Source of the DNA: Puccinia triticina
Lineage: Eukaryota > Basidiomycota > Pucciniomycetes > Pucciniales > Pucciniaceae
DNA: 64,000 nucleotides
Direction of reading: 5' to 3'
NCBI RefSeq assembly: GCF_026914185.1
Contig: NC_070573.1
Location: 310,001-374,000, forward strand
Part shown: piece after piece, positions 50,318 to 61,461 of the stretch
How the letters are laid out: each line of letters begins with the position of its first letter
Numbering within the stretch: the stretch's first letter is position 1
Notes under the pieces: model-generated
The model's input: the letters and a program-made list of their open reading frames with translations, nothing else
The model's database searches: none
Told to the model about the DNA's origin: nothing
Made by a program: the position numbers and the translations under genes

Positions 50318-50456
50318 GGGTGATGTGGAATTTTTGAATTTTGGTAATATTAATGGGAGGGTGGATGGTGTGGAGTTTTTAAATCTTGGTAATGATAGGA
50401 GGGTGGGTGGTGTGGAGTTTGTGAATCTTGGTAATAATGGGAGGGTGGACAGTGGG
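50318..50456 (+). repeat. 42-45 bp tandem repeat, 3 units
   Basis: Units of the form GGTGTGGAGTTTxTxAATCTTGGTAATxxTxGGAGGGTGGA. In one plus frame they encode repeated VEF(L/V)NLGN..GRV(D/G)G from an ATG at 50316. No promoter or signal peptide is seen, so this is not called a gene. Confidence 0.75.
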
Positions 50457-51039
50457 TTTGGTGATGACAAAAATTGTTGTCCACAATTGATGCTGTCCTG
50501 AAGGTATTGTGTACATGAAGATTTTCTATGTCATTGTATAGATGCAAAATAATAGGTGTAAAATGATAATGAGGATGAGTACAAACCCTTGATATGGCAG
50601 CCTCAGTTTGTGTGTTGTGAAAAGCCAATGAAGGGGAAGGAAATTCTGCCAAAGATCATTTCCTTTCTCTGAATCTAGCTTGCTGTTCTGTGGCAGAAGC
50701 TCTCCTCCATTGTTCATTGGATTGTTGCATTTTTGCAATTAAAAAAGGAAAGACTTCACTGCAAGAAAAACTCTAGAAACTGCTTGCAGTTGAGATGCAG
50801 CAAGCTTGAATCAAGCCTCAGCTCAAGCTGGAGTCAAGCACCCAAATTCCATGCTGGTGCACCTTCAGTGTGTACCTTTTTCAGCATCTCAATGCTTAAC
50901 ATGCTGTAGAGCTCATGCAGTAGGCTGAGACAAATGTTCAACCTTGTGAATGAGCATCCCCCTGAGCACCCTTTTATTTTCTTTTAGAAAACGCTCCATG
51001 TGCCATTGAATCCAGCCAGAATAACATAAAAAGGGTATG

Positions 51040-51484
51040 TGTCAGAATTTGAGCTTGTCAGTCCGCTCACTTTCTTTATCTTATGGTCCTGTCCCCAGTC
51101 CATGTTCCAGTCCCAGTTCCTGTTCCCAGTTCCTGTTCCTGTTCCCAGTTCCAGTTCCTGTTCCCAGTTCCTGTTCCTGTTCCCAGTTCCTGTTCCTGTT
51201 CCCAGTTCCTGTTCCTGTTCCTGTCCCCAGTTCCTGTCCATGTCACAGTTCCAGTTCCAGTACATGTTGTGTTCCTGTTGTCTTGTGTTACATGCTCTTA
51301 GGCCCCCTCTGGATCTTGTGCAGGGGGCTCTCTAGTTGTGTATACGTGTCCGCTCCTCGGATAAGAAATTAATCATTGAGTCTGAGCCTTAAACAACTTG
51401 ACCCACCTGTGTCCCCCACCACCAGCTCCTCTTTCACCACCCCTCGTCTCCATCGCCTCATCACCTTGATCTCAAATCTCAACA
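51040..51484 (-). mobile_element. Solo LTR inside CACTA copy 2
   Basis: 445 bp. Plus-strand ends TGTCAGAATTTG...ATCTCAACA, with 5-bp duplications GTATG at 51035-51039 and 51485-51489. On the minus strand it starts TGTTGAG like the Copia LTR at 50316, which suggests a Copia origin. It contains a minisatellite of CAGTTCCTGTTCC units at about 51095-51265. Confidence 0.8.
51095..51265. repeat. CAGTTCCTGTTCC minisatellite
   Basis: A 12-18 bp unit (CCCAGTTCCTGTTCCTGTT) is repeated about ten times. It yields PVPVPSSCSCSQF-type chance frames on the plus strand and GTGTGNRNRNWEQE-type frames on the minus strand, neither a real protein. Confidence 0.9.
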
Positions 51485-52206
51485 GTATGTACACATGAAA
51501 GGGATATGTACATATGAGAGGAATATGTACACATGAAAGGGGAATGTGAGAAGGTGTATTAACACATAGAAGGGATATGTACACATGATGAAAGGGGTAT
51601 GGATGCATGAAAGGGGTATGGATGCATGAAAGGGGTATGTATGCATGAAAGGGGTATGCGCAGTAAGGGGTATTTGCACATGAAAGGGATATGTAAACAT
51701 CAAAGGGGTATGTAAACCTGAATGATGAAAGGGTTGAAAAGGATTTAAAAAACTCAAAGGGGACATGTAAACATGAAAGGGTCATGAAAGCATGATGAAA
51801 GGGGTATGTATGTGAAAGGGATACATGCACATGAAATGGATACACACACATGAAAGGGATACACGCACATGAAAGGGATACACACACATTAAAGGGATAC
51901 ATGCACATGAAAGGGATACACACACATGAAAGGGATACACGCACATGAAAGGGGTATGTGCACATGAAAGGGGTATGTGCACATGAAAGGGGAATTTTCA
52001 CATGAAAGGGGAATTTGCAAAGGTATCAACTCAGTATTTTGGAGCCTGTACTCAGTTTTTTGTACCTTAGACTCCCTCTTGCATAAATTATGCAATGTGC
52101 ATGGAAATTGAATCAACCAGTGCTTGATTCTTGCATGAGGTACAGCTTGCCTTGAGCTCTTGCATCTCAACTGCAAGCAGTTTCTAGAGTTTTTCTTGCA
52201 GTGCTT

Positions 52207-53353
52207 GGTAATCAGAATGGGGAAGCTAAAAATATTTTGTAATCAGAATGGGGAAGTTAATTGAGGTGTGATGAGGGGGACAGAATACTCATCAAAGCAG
52301 ATGGGTGGTGTCTGATGAGAGTCAAATTGGTTGGGGGAACTAACAGCACATTGTGTGGTTATAAAGTGGTCTGTTGAAGGTGAAGACAGGTAAAATCAGG
52401 AAATCTCAAGGTCATAGATGTGTAGCCAAGTCCGATGAAGGAGATTGCTTCAACAGACTTGGTTGTTGGTGTGTAGGTTGCGGTGAGCGGACATTCTACG
52501 CCACTTGCCTATATAAAACACCGCGGCCGGTGGTCTTGTGAGTTGGGGACTGGCCTATTTCACCAGAGAGGCCACACGTTCCAAAAAACTGTGCATAGCA
52601 ATCTATCAGTACTTGGACGGTTTAGCATGGAAGGCTCAAGTGCTCTCACCAGTGCTGATGACCAGAAATCCCATCATCAGGCCAAGCGGCCCTCTGTTTG
52701 CCAGCAAGCCCCCAGTCCCCAAGGACAACCTGGTACCTCATGTCAGAGAACAAGTCAGTGGTTGTGTGTTAGTCCTTGAGCGGGAAGCCCTTCTTGGCGC
52801 CGTCCGGGTTGCCTGTTGCCATTGTTCTGTGTGAGATCAAGGGGGTGTGAGAAGAGTTGAGATTTTGTGTGTTTGTGAGGGAGAGTTGGATGGGGAGTGG
52901 ATGGGGCTGGAGAGGGACTTGCAAAGATCCCAAGTCAAGACACCTCTCACGGCTGATGTGGAACCCACGAACCACAAAGTCTTATTCCCATTGGCTCCAC
53001 AGTTAATCCAGCAAGGGCCATGAATTCCTCGTGTGCAGGAGCCACAAGAACTTCTTGCTCATCACATTTATCAGCTCCACTGTGAGTTTATCACGAGGAG
53101 ACTGGAGCCAACTGGCCATCCCGTTGTCTCCACCCATTTTTGACAGGGTGGTCGTACCAACAGGGGGCACAGTGTGTTCCATGCGTTTTTCACGGAGCAG
53201 ATGTCACCTGTTGTATCCACAATCCGAGGCGGTAAGAAGTGCCCCCGGCTTGTAGCCTAGAACTTGGGCAAGTGCCCAGACAGATTTGATCTACCATGTA
53301 TTAAGGTTCATGTAAAATGGTTGACATGTATTTTGATGTGATGGATTACTTTC
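52207..53353. other. Intergenic, no supported gene
   Basis: No conserved domain on either strand. A TATATAAAAC motif lies at about 52510. The short frames that follow (52483-52834) have no homology I can see. Confidence 0.45.
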
Positions 53354-56300
53354 TTATACTGTCAAGAGAAAAAACTTCTGGAGAACATTGTCGCACATGG
53401 AATTTGGACTCTTCGAGGATTCCTTATCAATTATTAGAACCGGTGGATGAGACCCCAAGAATTCTTCCAACGCATCAGTAAGATTTTGAGTAAGAAACGG
53501 AAAAGCCTTTAAACCATAGAAAATCAAAGATGCCCGGTGTCGTGTCTCTTCTTTTGAAAGATTCTCGTCAGGTAAGGTGGTAATTTTGGGTGGAGGTTTG
53601 TTGGGCTTGTGTTTCCTCACATCATTCAGACAGAAATATAAGACAAGATACGGATTTCGTTTTTGAAGCTTGATTCCTGCGCCCATTGGTGTCATCTTTT
53701 CGCAATCGTCTTTTACAGAAGGGTTGCCAGTCCAATGATTCTTGACTTGTACACCGCAAAATGTGATGTTTTGCTCATCTAGAGCTGCCGTCGGAGTGGA
53801 TTGAAGGTAAATTGTGAAGATTTCATCAAAACCAGGCTGGTTAGGTTTGCACTGGATTGCTAATCCCCGATATAATTTCCGTAACAGATCCGCTGATGTC
53901 GGTGAGTGATCGATGGATATAAAGTGATTCCAAAAAATCCAACCTTCACTCAAGAGCTTCTTTTTGTCTTTTGTGGCGATCGAACGGAGTTCGGATTTCA
54001 ATTGTTTTTCGCCCCAACCAGTTAAGGTCTGCAGGAAATCTGCCAATCGAACTGAATGCCCAAATGGCATCGCGAGTTCCGCCGAATCGGTATCTGCGTC
54101 TGCGGCTAGTTGTGTCCTTCTCATCGTTTCTTGCATGGCTCGCAGTAGAATTATGCGACCAACTAGTTCACCGGCATCGCCCTTGTCAATCATGCCTTTG
54201 CGCATGAGAGAGGTAAGCGCTTGAACGCATCGGATTAATCTGGCTTCATCAGATGCCAAGTACTGATTGGCTGCCGAAGAAAGGGTGAATTGGGAGAGAT
54301 ATTCACTTCTGAGTACGAGTTTGGAGTCAATGGAGATGCATTGCGCGGCATGGCTTGCAACGAGGTCGGCAGATACCTCTGAAGCTCCATTCAGTCGCGG
54401 TTGTATGGTTGTCCCAAGCAATGCAAAGGCTTGTAGATCGGTCAGGGAGGCGGCCGGAACTGACTTGCCATTCACGCATAGAAGCTTTTCGAGAGCATGT
54501 TGGGTCAAGCCTTGGACAATGTCGTTGTCCGAAAGTCCCCTTTTCTTTGCCACATCGGCATACGTACGCCAAAGAGGAGCGCCATAAGATAAGAGTCGAA
54601 ATGGGGATTGCAATTCATGCCAATCTGCGGGCGGATCCCTAACGTTTACGTCAAAGGTGGAAATCTGTTATATGGGTTTGAAAAGACGAAGATCTTTCGG
54701 CATTTCCTCGCCATTCTCTTGAATAGGATCATGGAGTGGATGGTGGTGGAAATTTGAAACGCGAGAGTTGGTATCTGCGAGGACTGCAAAGAATTTGCTT
54801 GATTGGGATGGTATCATCCTAAGAGCACTACGAAAAATGCTAAAAAACGATGAATACGAGGAAGAGCCTGCACTCTGGAGTAATCCGCTGGCTTCGTCGA
54901 TCCCCAATAGCAATCTGAGGTTGCTTTGCTCTATGAAGCTGGTGCTGTCGTGCATCCTCGTTAGTGCCTCCGAAAGTTGGGCAGCTTTCTCGGTGGCAGT
55001 CAGAGGAGCCGATTTCGATATCTTGTTCATCTTAGTCCGGACGTCGGCCCAAAAGGGTGGGTCGCCAGTTTGATTGGCCTTTGGGAAGCTATAGTCAATC
55101 CATTGGTCCAATCTTTCTTCTCTAGTACCCGATTCTTGAGCAGAGAAGTAATCAGCCACAGTGTGTAAGATTGCAAGAAGCAGATGCTCGTATTGAGTCT
55201 TTAGCGTTGCACAATTGGAATCAAGAAGAACGCTAGCTGCATATTGAGATTGCGGCGGACATTCAGGTGAATTTTCCGGGCGGATACAGATGTACACAAC
55301 ACAAATGTGCCTCGACAACTCCTTGAGTAGTCGTGATTTTCCCGTCATCGATGGTCCAATGAATGAAGAATAGGGAGCCAAGTAGGTTTTGGATGTCCAC
55401 TTGGAGGCAAATTTGTCGAGGGTCTCGAGAGTTGGATACACTATACGTTCAGCCTTTAAATAACGATGATCGAATCCTTCAACAACAATTTTTTCCTGCA
55501 GAGGGTGAGGTATTGGAGCAAAAAGCGCCTCGGCTTCATGAGTTGAGGGGGCTTCAAGTGCGGCGACTCGTCTGTCATGATTGATTCTGGAACGCAGCGA
55601 AAGCGCAGGATGCTGCACCAAGAATGCAAGTCGGGAAAGTTCTTCTTGAAGCTTTGGGTGTTCGAGGATATCATAATTAGCAACAATAATGTTGAATTTC
55701 ATTGATCCCTTGAGAAGTTGGGCCCAGCGTTTGTTGAATAATGGGCCTGGAATTGTGCCGAGCCTTCCATCGATGGCTGTTGACAAAGTGCGTTTGAATT
55801 TCTCCAGATCTTCAACATACGTTTCGATAACTTGACCTTTGATATGATAATTGGGGTGGGGCGACGATTAACCAACAATCAGGATCAACATTGGATCAAT
55901 GCAATAGCTACAAATACATACGTGCAGCGTTTTGGCGAGACTCTTCATAATTTTCACCTTTTTTGTTGGAGGGCTCCTGGGACCTATTGTCTGGACTTTT
56001 TGCGGACATTTGGACTATTCCGCCTTTGATATTTCAATTGGGAGGGGGGGGGGTATTGATTAGCTATTCATCGGGAGCACCGTCAGACTGAATCCGATGG
56101 CTGCAAATACGCACGTTCAACCTTTTGGAGGAATTCTTCATACTTTATAGCGACGTCTGCGTGGAGCTCTTGAAACCGATGGCGCAGATCTTCAGCATAT
56201 GTTTTGACAACTTCACCTTTGATGTTACACATGTATAGCATGCATGATCAGCCAATAGTCAGGAGTCTCATCGGATGAGCTAGAAACACTTACGATCGAC

Positions 56301-56525
56301 TTCATGATGTGACAGTTTCTCGTGGAGCTCTCCAGTTATATTTTGTGGATCCTGCTCGACTTGATCTTCAGGCCGCTTCTGTTCCTTTTTCAAGGCATTG
56401 GAGGTGGAGATTAGCCGGTGTGCAGAAAGGTGCGAGTTTCTGTTGGGCGGTGGTGCTGTTCTCGGGTATCTCCAAGACGATTTCAAGTTGAGGGTAAGGC
56501 GAAACAGACCCTGAAAAGCCTTCAT
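53354..56525 (-). pseudogene. P-loop NTPase family protein (fungal expanded family), interrupted by one stop
   Basis: Exon 1 (ATG at 56525) encodes an Arg/Ser-rich, acid-poor start (MKAFQGLFRLTLNLKSSWRY) resembling a mitochondrial presequence, ending at a GTAAGT near 56294. Small exons follow with a repeated (V/I)(K/E)TY(A/V)EDL module. The main exon from about 55850 carries Walker A GPSMTGKS and Walker B LRLLLGIDEA. A TAA at 54668-54670 stops the frame after LFKPI. The same frame then continues open to 53354, including a QVKNH motif that could be part of a PD-(D/E)XK-like nuclease fold. Proteins with this P-loop plus nuclease-like layout form large families in basidiomycetes and resemble the NTPase-nuclease domains discussed for Crinkler-type effectors. 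That link is by architecture only. The stop sits between two conserved-looking blocks, so loss of function by a single base change is likely. Confidence 0.65.
55800..56240 (-). repeat. Duplicated exon-intron module in the P-loop gene
   Basis: On the minus strand the text CAAAGGT(G/C)AAGTT(G/A)TC and then (A)AACxTATG(C/T)TGAAGATCTG occurs at about 56225-56175 and 55845-55805. A decayed third copy lies near 56035-55925 (the segment containing CGTGCAGCGTTTTGGCGAG, complement of the LQKV-coding stretch). Tandem exon duplication would lengthen a coiled N-terminal region. Confidence 0.55.
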
Positions 56526-56599
56526 CTTGTGTGGTGTGGTGTGGGTGATGATCACTTTGTTTACGGGGGATCAAGCGGGAACCGGCGAGTTCCTGTTTG

Positions 56600-58700
56600 C
56601 TTACCGGGAGCGCAGCGGTCCCCTCGTTCCACCGGGGGACCGGCGCGCCGGGGGCGCCTCGCGAAGCGAGCCTCTGGAAGAGGAGAGGCCCGCGAACTTA
56701 ACACAAGTCCCTCCCTCACGCCTACGCTCGGGGGGGCCCGAAGGGCCCGCCTCCCGAAGGGAGGGACTTGCACCTAAAGTCGGCTTACAAGGGGGAGAGC
56801 TACCAGCCAAAGGGTGTGGAGTTGATCTCACCCCCCTCTTTTCCCCAGTAGCTCTCGCATAAACCTCTGGCCCTTTGCACCTTTAGAAGCGCAAGGCGTC
56901 CAGCATACTGATTCCAGCTTGAAAAGCCCAAATATCTCTATCCCCTCCCAATAATCCACGTGTAAATAAAATAACATTGTAACCAATCCGACCTCTTCAA
57001 GCCCGGATATCCCAATAGATATATCCGGTGCTAAATGCATGAACAAGATTTCGACTAGACTAACAATCATGATCATCAGATTCCAGAATCTATGGATTTA
57101 ACACTGCCAACTGGCTGTATTTAGTCAAAAACCCGTGAGAGGGTCCATGGACCGATGATCCGAATGGATCCGCACCTGTCAAACTCGACTTCCGAAAAAA
57201 CCAGGGGATGATGGACTACAAATTACAAACCACTCGCTATTTTTGGCCAATTGTTTCCAAAAAAAAAAAGGGAATACACCTGAGAAGCAAGGCTACAGCT
57301 TTGTCTACTCAGAATTATTTTTGAGAGGTTCTGTTTTTTTTAAATAGAGGTTGAGTTTAAAAAATGTGAAAATCAGGCCAATTTCTCAAAGTGCTCAGGC
57401 CGCGCGGCTGACTTTTGGCGTAAGCCTCTCCTACGGAGAGTCCCTTCGGGACCCCCGTTCGAGAGGCTTTGTTAAGCTCGAGAGGCCCGGCGGTGTCGTG
57501 TTTCACCCGCCTCCCTCTGAAACGAGGGGCTTGTGTTAAGCTAGTTTAAGCTACATTAGAGCGGGAGGTGGGCCAAGTCCAAGGCACGGGAATACACTAC
57601 GGTGCAGTTGGACGGTGGGCGGACGTCCGCGCCAACGTTGGCCGCCCCCCATCTGCCCCTGAGGCTGCAGGAAAGGTTTGCAGAGCGGACGTTGGGAGGA
57701 GGAAAAGTCCAGAAGGTCGGGCTGACCCAAACTTAACACAAGCGTACCCTCCGGATTGGGGGAGCGTAGCGACCTCCAAAGGAGGCCAAAGTATAAGACG
57801 CTCAGTGGAGTGAATGCAAATCTGACGACAAGAGATGCGTCACAGATCGGTCAGCCTCGCTCGGTATCGTGTCCAACCTCGGTGAGTTAATTGCACATAC
57901 CTGACAACAAGAGATGCGTGGCAGATCGGTCAGCCTTGCTCGGTATCGTGTCCAACCTCGGTGAGGAAAGGTTGGAACCGGTACCGGCGAGCTGTGTTAG
58001 ACTAGGTACAAGGCGCAGCCGCAGTATGCAAGTATGTACAAAGGGTTTGATACATGCATGTAATGATGGATAAACTTGGGATGAGTTAAGTTTACCATCT
58101 TGGCTGTCCCGGCCCTCTAACACAAAGGAGGGACTTGCCTCTAAAGTCGCATGTCTGGCCCTACAGGATCAAGACAAATGGCAGGGAGGATGCCACACTA
58201 CCCCATTTTCCCCAATATCACCCTCTAGACTTCCAATCCTCTCCTTGCCTTTAGCACCAGCTTCTTAGCTTATTTCACCCCACTTCAAACTCCCCTGTAT
58301 CCATCCCCCCTGGTAAGGAACATCCTGTAAATGTTGTTACATGGTGGATTTCTGTACCCAATCCCCCCCTTTGAGCACGCGCGGGCTCAGGGAATTTCAA
58401 ATTTTGAGCCCAAAAACCGCTGGATCACCACTCCAGAACCACTTCCCAGTAGGTGGAGTGGGCTAGTAATTATGTGTGTCAGCTAGGTAAAAAAAAACTG
58501 TGAAATGGAAGCTGAGATTGCAGGCTACAAGTCTGTCTACTCAGATTTTTTTTAAACTAAAAACTACATTTTTAAAAACATTTTGAAAAGAAAATATGTG
58601 TTTTTTGCCAGAAATTCTTGAGTGTGTAGGGCCAATGGTGTGACTTTAGAGGTAAGCCTCTCCTTTGGAGACGCAAGCTTGGGGCTGACCTCGACAGCGG
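56600..58700. repeat. Cluster of mini-hairpin repeats with conserved borders
   Basis: Several short elements are made of tiny stems with 3-4 nt loops (CTCGCGAAGCGAG, CTCTCCTACGGAGAG, TCCCTTCGGGA, CCTCCAAAGGAGG). They are bordered by TTAACACAAG on one side and CTTGCACCTAAAGTC or a variant on the other. Members: 56698-56781, 57403-57541 (reverse), about 57733-57795, about 58115-58150, about 58643-58685 (reverse). No gene is supported between them. Confidence 0.65.
57822..57965. repeat. Tandem duplication, about 65 bp at 79-bp spacing
   Basis: CTGACGACAAGAGATGCGTC... and CTGACAACAAGAGATGCGTG... both continue CAGATCGGTCAGCC and end CCAACCTCGGTGAG. Differences are mainly CpG transitions (GACGAC/GACAAC, CTCGCTCG/CTTGCTCG). 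Confidence 0.85.
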
Positions 58701-59325
58701 CTAGGCCACAAATTCCACCCGGATGTTGGGCTTCAAGCTGGGATTACCCAGACGTCCGCTGTGGGGCCCAGCTGGGTGATGATGACATCCAAGATGTGAA
58801 AAAGAGTTGCATGGAGGAGTTGATCCGGCGATCAAGCCATGATGCAGTCAGATGCTGTTCACTCACCAGTGCAATCTCACGACCACTACGGGAACAACAA
58901 TCCTGATGATATCCACTGCCACAGTCAACATCATATACCACACCCCCTACTTTTCATGAAGAGCAAACAGTGCAAAGTCCAACATTTTTTTTTCTTCTAT
59001 GTAAAATCCGCCAGCACGCTTGGCAGATTGTACTGGTGGTCTCAGGAAACTCACTTTTTCAAGTGAGTTTCTGACCTTGGGCCAACGGAAAGGTTGACTA
59101 GTCCGGTGACTCATCGGGAAGTTTGGCTCATTTCCAGGGGCAGCTAACCTGTTGAGGACCTTGAGGGCGAGCCAACCATGCTGACCCACCGGACAGATGG
59201 GTTGGCCGGACCCATCAGACAAGCCAACCATGCTGCCTTGCGGGTCGGCATGGTCGGACTAGGTCCGCCTGCCCTTCCCGTCAGTAGGAACAGCCGACGG
59301 GAGGTCGGGTAGGGTCAGGCCAACC
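58701..59325. other. Intergenic, no supported gene
   Basis: No domain seen. 59060-59335 is rich in short GGTC/GACC-type words (GGTCGGACTAGGTCCG, GTCGGGTAGGGTCAGGCC) and may be a decayed repeat. Confidence 0.4.
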
Positions 59326-60128
59326 TGTGTTAGAAAATTATTCAAGATTGCATAGTACATATCCAAACTATGTACTTACTCAACAGCCAAACCTAGTAGA
59401 GTGATACTGCTTGTTCCCAAAACCTAACCTTGTATGTAGACTATATCACCAGGAAAAATAAACTGTCACTAGACTACAGGTGACATCAGCCTAAGTCCAC
59501 TGAGCTACCCACCAGCTGCACAGTTGGCCACATGGACAGCCCCTGTAGGAAACAAAGGGGCCATTGTAGCCTAGTTGTGGTAGCACCAGAGCTGGAACAA
59601 AGTGACAGTCATTGTTGCTTGATGTCACCTGATGTCTGGTGACAATTGATTTTTCCTGGTGTATGTGGTAGCCCGGCCCGGCTCCTATTCTCTTTCCTCA
59701 TCAAGATTAGTAGACCGGGCCCAGACGTGTGGAGAGCTTACCACACCACGCTATCATTGTATAGGTTAGTGTTGTCATGCAATGTTATTGAGATTAAGAG
59801 AACGGAACCGGATGTGTGGAGAGCTTACCACACCGTGCTATCATTGTATAGCCCTGAGTCCTTATAGGTTAAAAGCCGGCTCATCCGTCTTACACATTTT
59901 GTTATCCTGTGTTCTCTGAAACGACGTTTGGTCAAGGAGTGAATGAGCTCAAGGCAGCAGAAGAAGAAAGAATTAGATAAAAAGATAAAAGATTGAGAAG
60001 AAAATTACAAAAAAGAGATAGAAGAGAAAAAGAAAGAAGAGCAAGAATATTACAAAAGAAGAAGAGAATAAGTGCTTAGAAATAGAGATAAACCACCTCA
60101 TCTGCTGCCCGAGACTCCTCCACCCCCA
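59326..60128 (+). other. Probable 5' LTR/leader of the decayed gag element
   Basis: Lies directly upstream of the gag remnant. It contains two copies of GTGTGGAGAGCTTACCACAC (59728-59747 and 59814-59833), each a 6-bp stem hairpin followed by CxTGCTATCATTGTATAG or CACGCTATCATTGTATAG. LTR borders could not be fixed. TGTGTTAGAAAATT near 59327 is a candidate start. Confidence 0.4.
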
Positions 60129-60642
60129 ATGGTGAATCCCAACGCTGCTGAAGCCGCTTTTGCGCAACTTCAACAACAAGTCAACAACTTGTCAGCCCAA
60201 CTTGCCCACCTCAACGCTGCACCCCCCACACCTGCAGTTTGATCGAACATCCAATCTTGACAGAACATCATCTACTCAAAGTTCTTGAACAAGCCCCTAA
60301 CCATGCACAAGGAGCTTAACCCCAACCATCCTGTGCTTGGCACTGATGGCATTCACTTCCAACTCTGGAGAAAAGCGCTAGATAGGACTCTAGCGCATGC
60401 CTTCTGCGTCGCCGCCTTGTTCCTCAACACACTCACCAACTTTGACAGCCTGAAACAAGAAGAATTGGTCATTGTTGACAGTCTGATTTGCAACACCCTT
60501 GAGCCAACCTTGCTTGACATAGTACAAGCCACTACCCATGAATCGACCAAGGCGCTCTACGAGTTCATCGTCTCGCAATGCCCACATTCCAACTGCCGTC
60601 ACAAGATCGCCCTACTCAGCAAGGTTGATAGCTGACCCAAAC
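60129..60642 (+). pseudogene. Retrotransposon gag remnant, 5' part
   Basis: From ATG at 60129 the frame encodes NPNAAEAAFAQLQQQVNNLS, meets two in-frame TGA stops (about 60240 and 60255), then runs open through LNPNHPVLGTDGIHFQLWRK...CRHKIALLSK to a TGA near 60632. It looks like a UBN2-type gag of fungal LTR elements. It is cut at 60645 by the Harbinger element and resumes at 63706 in a different frame, so it also holds a frameshift. Confidence 0.65.
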
Positions 60643-60998
60643 TTAGGGCCTGTACCATAGCCAGAATTTCCAAATTTCAATTTCGAGCCCAATTTCACTT
60701 TCATCAAAACATGAAATTCACACACTCAAAATTCATTGACCCAAAATGATGTACCATGGCACCAACTCAGCCCTGGCTTCCCAGCACACCAACTCAGCCC
60801 TGGCTTTCCGGCAAAGAATGCAACTCACCTCACATCCACCCAGCCCATACAAAAACCCCACAGCACGGTCAATCAACCCCCCAACATCATCACATCTACT
60901 CACTCCTCCCCTCCCACCAGCCATTGCATTGCACCTCCAGCCCCGGCCTATTGCCCCCCCCCCTCTTACCCAAAAATTTCAAAGCCACACTGCGTCTT

Positions 60999-61239
60999 GC
61001 TCACAATGGACCCACAGTTGTTCACTGCCAGCATAGCTGTTATTCTACTCGCAAAACAGATGAATCACGGTCAACCATACTATGGAGACGGCGGACAAGC
61101 AACCCATGTCAATTTCTTATTAAATTTTGCCAGAGAGGAATTGTTCTACGAAGTCACCTCAATGAAACGACCAACCTTTGATGCGCTTATCACCAAGCTT
61201 TGGAGCCAAGGGTTGCTTGCAGATGCCGTTACCGCATAG
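60999..61239 (+). pseudogene. Harbinger transposase, N-terminal remnant
   Basis: About 78 residues from MDPQLFTASIAVILLAKQMN through FAREELFYEVTSMKRPTFDALITKLW, then a stop. This matches the N-terminal helical part that precedes the DDE_Tnp_4 catalytic domain in PIF/Harbinger transposases. No DDE residues are present. The call leans on its position inside the element. Confidence 0.6.
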
Positions 61240-61461
61240 CCAAAAAGCTATGGGAGCAATATGTATCTTACACTTCTAGAGACTGAGCAGAGTGATGAGC
61301 AGAGTGAATCATATGTCTGTAGCAGTCGTTTCTTTTTCAGGTTTCCCTAGTCCAATTTACATATTTTTCTTCCTCCACATGGGCAAACTCCCATATTGAA
61401 CTTGCATGATCATTTGTCTTGCTTACAATCTACATTGTACAATGTACTCACTCAGAATGAC

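Larger units (their letters stand above)
50757..52203. mobile_element. CACTA-like non-autonomous DNA transposon, copy 2
   Basis: Same 43-bp inverted ends as 22950-23842 (CACTGCAAGAAAAACTCTAG...). They are flanked by the 3-bp duplication CTT (50754-50756 and 52204-52206), different from copy 1, so this is an independent insertion. The interior has the same ACATGAAAGGGGTATGT minisatellite (about 51485-52015), interrupted by a solo LTR. Confidence 0.78.

Noticed and set aside
49995..50470. Small Ser/Phe/Leu-rich frames upstream of the Copia gag
   Set aside because: They lie within the LTR and an adjacent 43-bp repeat. No domain or conserved start.
50956..51265. GTGNRNWEQE-type acidic repeat protein on the minus strand
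   Set aside because: It is a reading of the CAGTTCC minisatellite inside a solo LTR.
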